This document shows positions 24,405 through 37,300 of a stretch of DNA of 64,000 nucleotides, one piece after another. Source of the stretch: Burhinus oedicnemus (Eukaryota > Chordata > Aves > Charadriiformes > Burhinidae); the NCBI GenBank assembly GCA_008921705.1, contig VFFE01006013.1:217754-281753 (forward strand). The letters are read 5' to 3'. The stretch's first letter is position 1; the number at the start of each line of letters is the position of its first letter. Below the pieces are notes generated by a model, which searched no databases, had not been told where the DNA came from, and was given only the letters and a program-made list of their open reading frames with translations. Made by a program: the position numbers and the translations under genes.

Positions 24405-25280
24405 AACTGCTCATCTAGCTGTGGAGTTCACGTTTCATCCTTCAAATGGAAGTGCAGCCCAACCTCAGTCACCCTTCTTAACATCCATCCTCAACCTTAA
24501 TTAAAGAAGGGAATATGATGTGTTGGTGAGAGTGACTACAGCAGTACGACATGTAGCCCAGGAACTGATCTCTTTTGTAAAACAGACTTCTGTAAACGTG
24601 ATTTCAAACCATAATTCATGTTGTAAATCAGACTCCAGCAATTTATGTTGTATGATTTTGTTTTTGTAAAGTGCAATTGTCTTTGTACAAAATGCTCATA
24701 TTTAATTATGAACTGCTTTAAATCACTATAAAGGTTAGAAGAAATGTTTGGCTTGTGTGATGCAACAATATATATCCCTTTAAATTCATGTTGTGGTTTT
24801 GGATTGCAAGGAGCAGCAGCCTAGCCAGCTAGGTGCTCGAGAGGTGCACAAAACTGTAAAGATAATTTTTTGGTTTAAATGAAAGCTGAACTTGTGGGCA
24901 ACTTACCAGAAATTACAGTGTGTGAATTTGCTTGGCAATGGAAAAATAACTAGGAGTAGTGCACATTCTTGAACAAACGTATATCGTTTTCTTGGACGCG
25001 CTCCTACTCTCACATTGAGCTGAAGGGAGTTCTGATTTTGACTTCAGTGGGCGTTCAATCATGCCCTATTAATAGTATCATGTTCATACACATACGAACC
25101 TTGGAATTAGAATGCCTTGATTCTTTGCACCTCTTTTCATTAACCCTTACCTGAAATTACTAATCACTGAGCATGAACAGGCAGCTTCCTACATACAGTA
25201 GGAGTCTGCAGCATTTTTACAGTTCTGATTGGCTGGGTCTGCTGCTGTTTCAAGTAGAATACTTTGAATTCCATTTTATC

Positions 25281-25286
25281 AATAAA
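25281..25286 (+). terminator. PPM1A: Proximal poly(A) signal in PPM1A 3' UTR
   Basis: AATAAA lies about 0.88 kb after the stop codon. A loosely T-rich stretch follows from about 25318, with no clear GT-rich element, so use is possible but less certain than at the distal site. Confidence 0.4.
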
Positions 25287-28200
25287 GCTTGATTTAACAA
25301 ACAAGAAATTTATCCATAAATGTGTAATTCCTTTTTTCCTGCCTTTTAAAATGTCAGTGCCATTGTAAATGATATTTTACTTGTGGAAGAATATTTTTAT
25401 TAATTGGTAGCCCATTTTTAAAATGGGAAGGATTTTGATTATTGCCCAAGACATAGCCATATGCTAGAGGATGATGTGCGATTAATCTGTTACCCTATTT
25501 TTTACAAGTGTGGGTTTTTTCAGGCTTTTTGGTGTTGATTTTTTTTTTCTCCCCACTGAAGATGTGCATTGATTTGAATTTGCCTACTGTTTGATAAAAA
25601 TACACTTGTCAAAGCCTGACAATCTTTAACATTTTATGGTGTGTGTTTTTAATTGACCCACTTACTTAGAATGAGAGACTAGTGGTTAAACAGTACTTGT
25701 GATTTGAGATATAGCATGTTGACAATATTTAACTGTTCGTTGTTTAAAATTCTAATTTAAAATTTTATAAGATAATAAACTAATTTGATTTAAGCTTAGC
25801 TTTCTCCCATTGAGCATATAAAAATTAAGTTTTCAAGTCAGTCGTGTTTGCAAAACTGCTGTTTTGTGCACCTTGTATTGTCTTTTTGGTTGAGAATATT
25901 GTAATATGTAGTTTACTCATTTAGTAGGCAGATTCCCCAAAAGGAAAATCAGTAACACAAGTAGATTGTAACATTTACTGCAGTTAAACAGAATCAAAAC
26001 TTGGTGTATAATTACTTTTTGATAGGAAAATGTAGTACAATGCATTTTGCTATATTTGTCTTTCCCTAACTTTGAAATATACATATTTGTATATATAGCC
26101 TTAAAACTAATGCAGGGTTAGGGAACACTGAACAGTGAAAAAGTAACTTATAGTGTCTTGGAACTAAGTATAGTATATACCAGCAAACTTTTCTTTTATC
26201 CCTCTTGTCTCTGTGGGGTGCTTACACGTAACTTCATTGTATTCAGTTTGTAATCTGTTCAAGCATGAATGAAGAAAACATAAGCACTATTTGTATTTAT
26301 AAATTTATAGCAATTTTTGCTTAAAGAACCAGTTCCTTACCTACCTATGAATAAATGCTTAAAATGTCTAATTTTGTTGTAGAGTGCAAAACTATAATGA
26401 TGTTAAGTTATAGATTCACAGGCACCTAATTAACAAGCATATTTAATAATACACGGTTTATTAGTGCAAAAAGCTAAACCTAATTTAGGACGAGGCAGAT
26501 GAAGTTCTGTCCTTTTTCATAGAGACTAAAGTTTAGTTTTGAAAACTGCAAAACCTTGAACTGGACTGTGGAACCTTTGAGTTTTAAACTTTAAAAATCA
26601 GAAGTAAAACCTGTGGTGTGAAAAGCCATACTTCAAACCATAATCACTTAAACTGTCTCAGTGACAAATTATATATTTGAAGCCTCTTCTTATGAGGACT
26701 CCTAAAGGTTAGAAAGAAAATAATTCTGCTATTGCTACAGGCGATGTAACTAGGTTTGAGGGTAGCGGAAGAAAGGCCGTTTCAGGCCTTTCTCTCTCCC
26801 ACCTATGTTCAGCGTTTTGATGAGGTCAGAGCACTGAATCTATTATGTATGCATAAGCACTGCCATTTTAGATACAGATTTTGATTAAAAAATATACGAA
26901 TTAAGGACATAAAGCATCCTAGAAAAGAGGCAAGCTGTACTTTTCACTGCTCTGAAAAGAAAAAGGCACTTTTGCACCTTTGTGCATCTCCTTCTTGCAC
27001 CAGAAACTTTTTTTTAAATGCTAAAAACATTAGCACCTCAGGGGCAAGGCAGCAATTTTTTTTTTTTTAAATATTGTGTGCTATTTATTTCCATCTTGGA
27101 AAAAGATTACTGTGTGACAAAAATGAATATTGTGTGATGTTAAAAGATGTATTTTTAAATACATGTTCGAATAGGATGGTCCCAATTTGCTTGTTTTTAA
27201 AAGGAAATGACATTTGTAAAGCTACTTTGCTTCGTATGCCATGCATCTTTGTTTTCCTTCTACATTTGACAGCTTCACTGGCTTCGGTTTCTGTGAGTTT
27301 TATTATAGTCAGATTAAATGTTTCACTGATCGTTCTGGGAGAATACCTGTACTGCTTTATAAACAACTGTTTCAAATAATTCTCACTAATTCAGCATTGA
27401 AATACGTTCAAGACAGAGGCTTCTAAAATGTGTTTTAAAACCAATGTTGGATTAACTAAATGCAATTACATTAAATAGGGTGCTAGATTTGCAAGGCTTT
27501 GTACATCTGTTGTGTCAGTAGAGTCCCCGGTACACGTGGGGCAGAAGCCTGCAGGTCCTGTGCAGGTCATGAAGGCAGGGCCTTTCAGCTGGCTCGTTCT
27601 TGCCTAGCCAGGGAGCAGCACCACAAAGACCTTGATGCGTGGCCACTGTTCATTTCAGTCTTCCAGTAGAAGTCGGAATCAGAGAAGTTTCATCTGCTTG
27701 TCCTTAAACTACGCTGAATTGCCGTAATCTGAGGTGGTTGTCGTACTAGTAAGATGCCTGATGAATATTAAGCAGCAGATGAGTAATGGTAGTGCTCACC
27801 TTGATCCTTTGTGCGGGTGCCAAAGGTAATCATTTTAACATCTACTTAGGGTAAACTGACTTCAGCATCCATTAAACTGTTTATTGCAAAGCTGGTACCG
27901 TCTCAACTATATAGGTTAGAATCTGAGCCATTTTGCTCGGTTCAAGAACTGGAAACTTGAAAAGGTGCTTTAACAAAATTAGGGAAGAGTGTTCACTTCA
28001 GTTGACTCCCCGATAAGAATCTCATCTTAATTTGTTACACTGGGATAGGATAGGCTTCCTATTGCATTTCACAGTTTAGTAATTTATGAACTAAGGATGT
28101 GGTTTTATGATCAACTTTTATCAAGACTAAACTATTGCTGTAAGCTTGCCCTTTTTGTGCCAGCAGTCATGCTTATGTGGCTGTGCGGTTAGGAGAAGAA

Positions 28201-31200
28201 AAAACAAACAACTGTATTTTTCAGCTGGGTAAGTTGATGTACCAGCATTCCATAGCTGGATTTAGGGCAAGATGCAGAGCTGGGAGGCAGGACTGAGAGT
28301 AAAGGAATGGTTGCACCACCCCTTTTGCCACAGTTTGGGAAACCACGCCCTAAATGCAGATTAATGATTGACCTGTGTAGGGAGTATCGAAGCCTTTGCA
28401 GGTCTTTCTCCACTTAAGACAAACATTCTGCGTTGGTAAACATTCTTTTTCTTAAAACTGGAATAATGAGACTTTGGTTCATGTCGTCTTGTTTATGAGT
28501 TCCATGCTGACAAACTTAGCTTCTGTTCGCTTTCTCTGGATGTATGTAGCTCTGTCTGTGGGATAGACAGCATGGCTGCCACAATTAGGTTAATGATACG
28601 GTTGTTACAGTTTACCTTTTTCAATGTACATCAGGATTTCATCATGCTGAGATGTTCACCTTCATCTCTACCTGCACCTTCTTGAATTGTTTTTATGTGC
28701 AAATGATGTGGTATATTTAAATTTCTTTATAATTAAACTTGACTGTGTCTGTAACGGGCTAACCTTTCATAGAATGTTACCCTTTTCCTCATCATTTGGC
28801 AAATACAGTATTTTAATACAAACCTGATGTACCTTGCATAGGTTCAGAAACAGCAAAACTGTGTAGAGCTATAGAGCTGTACCTGACAGTTTTCTGTAGG
28901 AAATGGAATTGTTACTCTGTGCCAAGCTTCATGAGGTGTGAAATAACATCTCCTAGATGACTAGTATAGCTCCGTGTTCCGACAGCTACGTCTGTTTCAG
29001 ATGATCATGACCCAAGCCCTTATATACCAGTACAGGATGTGATGTCTCTACTTGGCTGGATGGATTTTTTAACTCTTTCAGTGGTAAAAAGAGGCTCCAC
29101 ATGTGAATCTCTTGGATGCTGTAGTGCATAAAATCAGTGTGATTCCTGCTATAAACTAAAAATGGAGCAAAATTTAGAAGTTACAATCTGGGGCTAAGTA
29201 CTTTTTACTGACCTGTCTGTGAAATGTTGATCAGAGAATCCGATCTTCTGGTGAGCTCGTTCTGAGCTGTCTCTCTGGAGTGCTCGCATGGTGTGCAGGT
29301 CTCCGCAGACCCAGGCGTGCACCTCCTGGACCTCTTCCTAGCCTTATTTTGCTTAATAACATTGCTTTGTAAATGACGTAGCAGCCACCTGGGCCATGGC
29401 ATTTGTTCACAGAAGTTCAAGAAAATGTAGGAAAACTTAAAGCTTTTCTTTATTCTCATGGACTGCTAAATGCTTTCAAGTAGAAAAAAGAATATACAGC
29501 ATGCTAAAAGTTGAGTTTACGTTATCTCCCACTGAAAACTTGTTTCCAGAAAAACCTCTATTTCTACTATTTACTTAATACATGAAAAAAATGTCTGGAG
29601 CTTTAATCTCCTGATTGTGTCAGAGTTGTTGACTTATAGTGACCTAGGCTCTATGCATATTCCTTGCTTTATGTTTTTATTTGATGTTCGAGTAGCAGTA
29701 AACCAGTTCTGATTTTTTTTTCCCTTATGTCAACACTCTTCTTAAGTCTTTTCTTCCAAGATAAGAGAACAGGAGTGACAGTGGTTTCTTAGGAAAGGGA
29801 TTTGGGGGAGGCTTGCTTTAAATGCAACAACAACAAAACCCCTAACCTTTGCAACCACAAAATTTGAGAAAGTGGGCTTAACTTTAAAAATGCCTTTTAT
29901 AGAATTAATGAAATAGTTCTATTCTGAAAGCATCAAAACTTCAGTAGAGATGGGATGACAGGTCAGATTTCTAGAGTATATATTCTTTTATGTCTAGCCA
30001 GATTTTTACACTCAGCTTGTACTGATTCCTGCCAAATGCTTTTTGAAATATGACTAGACATCTACTTTTTTCTATTTCCACCTTCCCCCCTCAAAAAAGA
30101 AGAATAAAACCAATGGTCCTTACTACTGTGTTACCAGCCATTTATTTGCAAGGGTGAGTGCTGTGTCAGATAGTAATGTTTTCCTTTAAGAGCACTAAAT
30201 CTGCACTTCTCAGCTCGCTCAATAACATTGAGCTAAAACTGAAATTCATTTTTGTTTCCATTATCTGTATGGCTCTGAAGAGCTGGTGGGAGTGTGGGGT
30301 TTCTTACAGCTGAAGTAGACAGGACTCTCAATACGTATTGTGAGTAAGCCTCCAGGGTTGAAGGAGGTGCCATTGTTTCTTTTGAGAAATATCTTTGAGA
30401 AGAAAAATGAGAAGACTGAGACTGCTGGGTCATAAAACATTACATACTTTTACTTCTATCAATGGCTATAGATGAAGGTCCGGAGTTTAATTTCACTTGC
30501 ATTACTGAATTCAACCCAGTCTGAGCAATGGAAGTACTGAGTATCCGATTTACTTTCATTTTCATTGCTGGGATTTGAGGCTGAAGCACAGTATTTTTGT
30601 TCAAATTACAGTGGAGAATTAAATTAAGATAATCTTGAGAAAATCAGGCACATACTTAATTTTACGTTCTGCTGCCATTGATGGAGCTTCACTCACAATA
30701 TATAAAGTTTGCACATGTATTGTTGGAGCCTTAACTGTCGCACTTCTCCCGGAATGAAAAAGAAATGTAATCTTGTTCCAGTTTTGGTTTTGAAAAAGCT
30801 TTTCAAAGCCAAAGGGAAGAAAGTAGTAATGTTAAAGCAAAATGTTAGATTACTTGGAGGGAACAATTTCATAATTCCTTAAATGTGTAAGTGAGCGGTT
30901 TTTTTCTTTTAAAACATCAGAAGGGCACAGTTTAAGAGGTTTGGTCTTTGATGTAGTGCTTTTAGCTGTAAAGAACAAACAAAAGGATGAAACCCAAAAT
31001 GAGTTACCCGGAATGGAAAACCAATGAGACCCTAAAAATCCAGGAATAAATGTGCTGAATTTACATAGCATTATTTCCATGTCCAGTGATGGACCTACGG
31101 AAAGGATCTTAGTCGTGCTTTTAGGGGAACTTTTTATTCTTGCTGAGTGTTTGATGTTAGACTGGCAAGTCTGCTGCAATTTGAAATTTCCAGACTCTTA

Positions 31201-32276
31201 AATTGGAAACTTGGCATTATACACCAGAGTCCCCAGGACGTGAGGTGCTGCAGTTCCTGTTACCACGCGCTCTGCAGGTTAATGCCGTGCAACCGTTTGA
31301 TGCTGGAAGTTGGGGTTTCCTAGCATACGTTTTATTGCTGGTGGTGTGATTCACATGACCTTGAGTACCAAGAGTTAAGTTGTATTTATGAAGCTGATCT
31401 AGCTCTTTGGTGCCAGGAATCAAGTTTTTGGAGTAAGTGCTGAATTATGCAAATGTTCTTGGCAAATCCTGCCAGGTAGTTCACTACCCGGAAAACTAAA
31501 TTACTAGTGACAAAGGGTTGGTATGAGACAAAAGCCTAGATTCTCCTAGCCAGGGAATACTGGATGTTTGAAAAGTGTGAGGTTTGGTTTCCAGAATTGG
31601 CTGCTTTATAAATCTGTCAAAGCAGAGATTTTGGTTTCTTGCATCTGTCTTGTTACTAAGACCACATACAAACATGCTGAATTAGAGAGTTTTCACCTGT
31701 CTTCTCACAGAATTCACATCGTATCATGAGAGCCTCGTTTGTAGTGTGACATGCTGTGCCTGTCTTTTTAGAAAATTCATGACCTCTTTATATCTATTTT
31801 GTGGAAAGTGTGACTTTTTCCATTGATGACCTGTATAAATGTGTGTTACGAATGGAGAGATTTAAGCTTGAAAAGCATGTTTGCAGATTACACAGCTTCA
31901 TTATGGAATTTATAAATTTAACAGAGTAATATACAAGAGCATAACTATTTTCCTTAAGTAGAATGTATAACAATATATAATAAATTATTCTCCACATAGT
32001 TCACCCACTATTTACAGTTTTACACAATTCAAACTGTGTGTTTACAGAAAGTTCAATAAATGTATATTTTGTACTATGTACAGATTCCTGGTCCCAAAGA
32101 AAATGTGTGAACTTAGTTTCTAACTTAACTTTTGAGATTGTACTTCCCCCCCCCCCCTTTTTTTTTTTGGTTTGGAATCGGTTGAAGAAACTGCATTATG
32201 CCTGTCAATGGTGGAGGCTTGCATTGGAGTAAATGGGAATTGGAAATATTTCTAATCTACAAAAGTGATTCCACTA

Positions 32277-32282
32277 AATAAA
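32277..32282 (+). terminator. PPM1A: Distal poly(A) signal of PPM1A
   Basis: AATAAA is followed 14 bases later by a GU-rich stretch at 32297-32318 (GGTGTGTGTGTATTTG), the classical cleavage-stimulation arrangement. It is the best poly(A) signal downstream of the stop. Weaker alternatives lie just upstream, such as AATAAA at 32055 within CAATAAATG. Confidence 0.65.
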
Positions 32283-32300
32283 ACAGGCAATTACATGGTG

Positions 32301-33183
32301 TGTGTGTATTTGAGTTGTATGCCATAAACTGTTTTCACATCTGTTTTATTGTCACTAATTTACAAACTTACCAGGCCGCCTTCAGTTTTCTGATTCAAGC
32401 TAGTTATATTAAAATGGAATGTTGAGTGCTTATTTTGATCATTTGTTAGTCACAGGAATAAAAATCCCCCTTTTCGCTGTTTTTCCCTTTACATGGTGAA
32501 ATTCCAAGATAAAGCAGCTTGCGCTTGGCTCCATCATGGTGTTCCCCAGAGGCCAACTGGTCTGGGGTTTTCAAGAGAACCACGGATCAATTAGGATGCC
32601 CAACTTTTGGAAAACCAAGGCACACAGGAAGAAAATCTGTATCTTCTGTCCTGATTCAGTACTGTAAAATATAGGATGGACTTTTGTAATGTAATTTGTA
32701 AGAATTTCAGGATGCTAAAGGATAAAATAAATCTTTACACTGTTTTTAGCCAGTATGATTTGGAGGGAAAATGAGCCTATATGTTATCAGTTCACATTTC
32801 GTCTTCCCTGGAAATCTTTATAGACACAGAAGTGGTAGGATTCTGACATGGACTATACAAATTAAACCAGGGGAGGGGGCAGGAGGGTATTCTGCTGCCA
32901 CCTATGGCCTGGAACAAACTTGTCTTTTCTAAAGCTTCAGCCCCATCCCTTTAAGGATTAAAAATCAGAACTGCTGAGTTGTCAAGCAAAATGAAGGAAT
33001 GTTTTCCATGGATTACAGAACAAAAATTGCTACAATACGATTGACTCAGCCTTGTTTCACGCTAATGGAGCAGACATAGGACACCGAGTATTTTCTAGTG
33101 TTTTCTAGCTCAAAGCTTACAAAAAGAATGTTTTATCCCATCTAATTGGAAATTTACATTTTGGTGTATTTTTCCTCAAAGCC
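32301..33183. other. Spacer between PPM1A 3' end and the ERVL-like LTR
   Basis: Unique AT-rich sequence with no gene or repeat recognised. Its last five bases (33179-33183, AAGCC) are the left target-site duplication of the neighbouring LTR. Confidence 0.6.
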
Positions 33184-34323
33184 TGTATTGGGTTTGTGTG
33201 GCAAGGTTTTGGTAGCAGGGAGGGGGCTGCAGGGGTGGCTTCTGTGAGAAGCTGCCAGAAGTTTCTGATAGAGCCAATGCCAGCTGGCTCCAAGGTGGAC
33301 CCACCACTGGCCAAGGCCAAGCCCATCAGTGATGGTGTTGATGCCTCTGGGATAGCATGTTTAAGAAGGAAAAAAAAGAACTGCGCAACCCCCGCAGCAG
33401 TCAGAAGAGATGAGTGAGAATATGTGAGAGAAACAGCCCTGTAGACACCAAGGTCAGTGAAGAAGGAGGGGGAGGAGGTGCTCCAGCTGCTGGAGCAGAG
33501 ATTTCCCTGCAGCCTGTGGTGAATACCATGGTGAGGCAGGCTGTCCCCCTGCAGCCCATGGAGGTTCACGGTGGAGCAGGTGTCCACCTGCAGTCCATGG
33601 AGGACCCCACGCTGGAGCAGGTGAATGCCCGAAGGAGGCTGTGACCCCCGTGGGAAGTATGCGCTACAGCAGGCTCCTGGCAGGACCTGTGGACCCATGG
33701 AGAGAGGAGCCCATGCTGGAGCAAGTTTGCTGGAAGGACTTGTGACCCCGTGGGGGACCCATGCTGGAGCAGTCTGTTCCTGAAGGATTGCACCCCATGG
33801 AAGGGACTGACACTGGAGCAGTTCCTGAAGAACTGCAGCCAGTAGGAAGGACTCACGTTGGAGATGTTCATGGCGGACTGTGTCCTGTGGAAGGAACCCC
33901 ACGCTGGAGCAGGGGCAGAGTGTGAGGGGTCCTCCCCCTGAGGAGGAAGGAACGGCAGAGACAACATGTGATGAACTGACCGCAATCCCCCATTCACTGT
34001 CCCCTTGCGCCACTGGGGGAGGAGGTAGAGAATTTAGGAGTGAAGTTAAGCCTGGAAAGAAGGGAGTGGTTCAGGGGAGGTGTTTGAAGATTTAGGTTTT
34101 ATTTCTTATTACCTCACTCTGATTTGATTGGTAATAAATTAAATTAATTTTCCCCAAGTCGAGCCTGTTTTGCCCATGACAGTAATTGCTGAGTGATCTC
34201 CCTGCCCTTGTCTCAGACCACGAGCCTTCCAGCATATTTCCTCTCCCCTGTCCAGTTGAGGGAGGGGAGTGATAGAGCAGCTTTGGTGGGCACCTGGTGC
34301 CCAGCCAGGGTCAACCCACCACA
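33184..34323 (+). mobile_element. Solo LTR of an ERVL-like endogenous retrovirus
   Basis: The element starts TGTATTGGGTTTG and ends CAACCCACCACA, imperfect inverted termini with the TG...CA ends of retroviral LTRs. It is flanked by the 5-base duplication AAGCC at 33179-33183 and 34324-34328. Length is 1140 bases with no internal viral genes, so it is the remnant of recombination between two LTRs. It resembles an avian ERVL LTR family I recognise. An AATAAA near 34133 is consistent with plus orientation. The middle carries a degenerate repeat of about 50 bases, annotated separately. Long open frames on the minus strand (33117-34013 and 33566-33997) are by-products of that GC-rich repeat and are not annotated as genes. 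Confidence 0.93.
33480..33915. repeat. Degenerate ~50-bp tandem repeat inside the LTR
   Basis: A motif like CACGCTGGAGCAG recurs at about 33611, 33661, 33711, 33759, 33809, 33853 and 33901, spaced 42-50 bases apart. Related copies lie upstream at about 33491 and 33571. Units also share a GTGACCCCGTGG-like part. The array belongs to the LTR family and is not a later insertion. Confidence 0.8.
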
Positions 34324-37300
34324 AAGCCAGAGAATAATAGACCTCTGAATAGCATTGTTGGTTCATTTAAATGGATATTTTTTTTTAATGCTTGACATGT
34401 AATAATAAATTTGGATATCCTCATCAGGTGTTTAGATAGAAATGTTAAGCTAATCTAAGGTGATCATTGTGGCTGAATTTAATCAGCATTTACATGGGCT
34501 GATTTAAAAGAGGGAGAACTCTGAAGCCCAGTTCAATTATTTAATGGTGATTTCAATTTTAGATTTCAGCAATTTTTAAGAATGTAAGAGTTTATTCTAA
34601 TGCAATGTTGTTCTGAAGGAATGAAGGTGAATTTGGCAAAGAGTAGCAAGAAGGTTTGTAGTTACTGATACAAATAATTACAACAGTTATCCCTGCAAAT
34701 ATGCCTACGCAAGAGAGGCTCTGGGAGTTGAGTGAACCTGGTGTATGGCTGTCATTTGTGAGCTTTCAGGACTGGAAGTTCATCGGTATAACGAGAATTC
34801 ATATATTGATTAAGTTAATTTGTGCGTACCACAAACTTTCCAATTTTTTTACTGACAGGGGGAGAACCTAAAATTATCTGCAGCCTTTCAAAGATGCTAT
34901 TTATGATCCACAGCTGTGAGAAAGATTTATTTTCTTTTCCCAATTAGCAACTTTTTCTGGCATTCATCCTCTACTTCAAGAAAATGTTTGCTAGCCAGGT
35001 TTATAACCCTATTAAACAGGACTGAAAACTTTGCTGTGACCTACCACTTAGTCTTGTCTTGAATTAAAAGTTTGCTGAATAGACATTTAAACCAGTTTAT
35101 TTGTACAGTAGAGCAGATATGAAGTAAATACTATTAGCTGTATGTGTTTTCTTGTCTTTACCTCTACTCCGTAGTAGTAGAAGTGTCTGTGACACTGTCC
35201 CGTGTCCTGCTGATTCTCTTTAGGAAGTATCATCTTGCCAAAGCTGCATTGCGGCTCTTCCCCTGTACTCTGAAATAGTTCGTCAGAGTTTGCTGCTGGC
35301 TCAGAAATACCAAGTATAACTTGGTGAGAACAGTCACCTTCCTCTGAAACTTGAATCCTGTCCCATAAAGTGTAAAAAGGTACAGGATAAAACAGCTATG
35401 TGTCTTTTACTTCAATAATTCAAGGTATGTTACAAGCATGGAAAAAAAAAAAAAGGCATTTAAGGAAACAAAAGCTTTTCTGGTCTGTTTTTAAAACAAC
35501 CCGTGGAGTCCCTGGACTAAGATATAGACAGTAGGAATAGGCTATTTGGACATGGCTGTCCTCCAGGTCCTCCTCACAGTCAAAGCTGTGCTTTGTTTTT
35601 CTGCATTTCCTACTTAGACAAGTTACGTTTTCCAAAAGGCCAGAAGGCTTTCGAAGTATTCCTTTAGAAGAGTAATTTCTTGGTTTTGTAGCGCTTACCC
35701 CTGTCACGGATATAGTGGGAGACTGTTACCTGAAGAATATGAAGTGACACAATCAACTTAAATCAGTCTTACTCCTAATATGTTTTACTTCATATTGTAA
35801 GCATCCTGAAGTGTGCACTTCAGAGTGTTTTCAGGTTTTTTTGCTGTTGTTGCAATGTTTTGTTTATTTGGGGGATTTTAATGCTCACCTTCAGCTATCT
35901 ACATACAATTGGAATAGGAAAAGTAAGTGAAGTCACCCTCCAATTGGTTGTTGTTGACTCCCAGTAATGAACTGGAGACTGGCAGGATGCCAGGAATCAG
36001 TTTCAGGGAAGAAAAACACAAAACAAAACAAAACGAACCCAGAAGGCTGATTTTAGAAGGCTTTTACTGAAAATATTAGCAATCAAATGTGCAGCATGAA
36101 TTGAAATAATGTAGTGTAAATATTTAATTACATAAATACAGTAGCTTAATGCTTTTACACTCTTAAAACTTGCAGGAGTTTCAGTATGAAAACTTTATTT
36201 TTCTGTTAGGAAACACTAATAGGTGGCCGGCCTAATAGGCTGAACCTTGCCCCAGTTTCAGATGTTAAGCTGAGGGTGAGGGTCTCAGTTTACCTGCAGC
36301 CGAAAACCTTGGCGTGGGCATGAGTTCAGCGCCAGAAGAAAGCTGCTGCAGGCCACAGCCCAGCTTTTATTATCTAATAGCTAATACAAAGCTTTCATAT
36401 TAAAATTTGATAAGGGGTTGTACTCGTCTTATCACCTTGTTTCTAGGTAGACTGTAACCTTTAGCCTGATTTTTATATTTCCTACATACACAAATCAGTT
36501 GGGTCTTGTTCTGTGGTTGGTTCTTGCTTTGCATGCAGTAAAGCACATTCCTTCTGCCACCTCTTGCATACACCCGATCCCTTTGATTTTTCTTCCTTAA
36601 CCATCTCTTTTTGGCCTGAAGCTGCCAGACTATTCTATAAAACTCTGCAAATCCTCTAGGTGTTGTTGTATTCCCTCTTGCATCTTCTGCGTGCATTTTC
36701 TATGTTTTCTCCTGTTAGGAAGAGCGCGCACTTTCTTTCTACACCACCTGGTCTAATAGGGTTTGGGGCTCTTAGGTGCACTGCTAAAAAGCTAAACTCT
36801 GCCCTCTCTCCAGGCAGCTAATTCATGCTGTAGTGTGAGTACCTTGTCCCAGCTTATCTGGCGGCAGGTAGACATTTAGCCCATTTCCACTCAGTAGGTC
36901 CCGCGTTGGCAGAGGTCTGCAGCATATGCTGAACATTCAGTCCCAGCTGAAGTCAGTGAGCTTCTCGCGTGCTTAAAAGTAAGCCCATTCATATGTTTTT
37001 GTGGCACTGAACGCACAATTCATTTCCTCTACTGTTGCTATGGGTTTTTCTGAAAGAAGAAAGAAACAAAGGAAGACACAATTGTACGGCCTACATTAGC
37101 GAAGGCAAAGAAAATTAATGGAGCTACTTTTGACCCTTTTTTTTTTTTTTTTTAAACTTCAGTATTGCTTGACTTCAAAAGGTTTTTGCACCAGTGCCTG
37201 GAAAGTGTATTTAGTCTGGGGAACTGGTACTGGTGTGTTGTGTTCTCCATGCTAGAAAAGTGTATGCTTTTAAGCAATGTAATCCCTGCGCTCCAATTTA

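Larger units (their letters stand above)
24405..32300 (+). other. PPM1A: PPM1A long-form 3' UTR (extent inferred)
   Basis: AT-rich sequence without repeats or convincing open frames runs from the stop to a strong poly(A) signal at 32277-32282. Mammalian PPM1A transcripts also have a 3' UTR of several kilobases, so this extent is plausible. An earlier AATAAA at 25281-25286 would give a UTR of about 0.9 kb. Notable sites are GTGCAAT at 24671-24677 (a miR-25/92 family seed match), TGTATATA at 26088-26095 (a perfect Pumilio element UGUANAUA), and a run of 12 C then 11 T at 32146-32168. Which sites are used cannot be read from sequence. Confidence 0.6.

Noticed and set aside
33117..34013. 298-codon open frame on the minus strand, and a 143-codon one at 33566-33997
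   Set aside because: Both lie almost entirely in the solo LTR and owe their length to its GC-rich ~50-base repeat. No domain is seen, and the frame runs out of the element into its flank.
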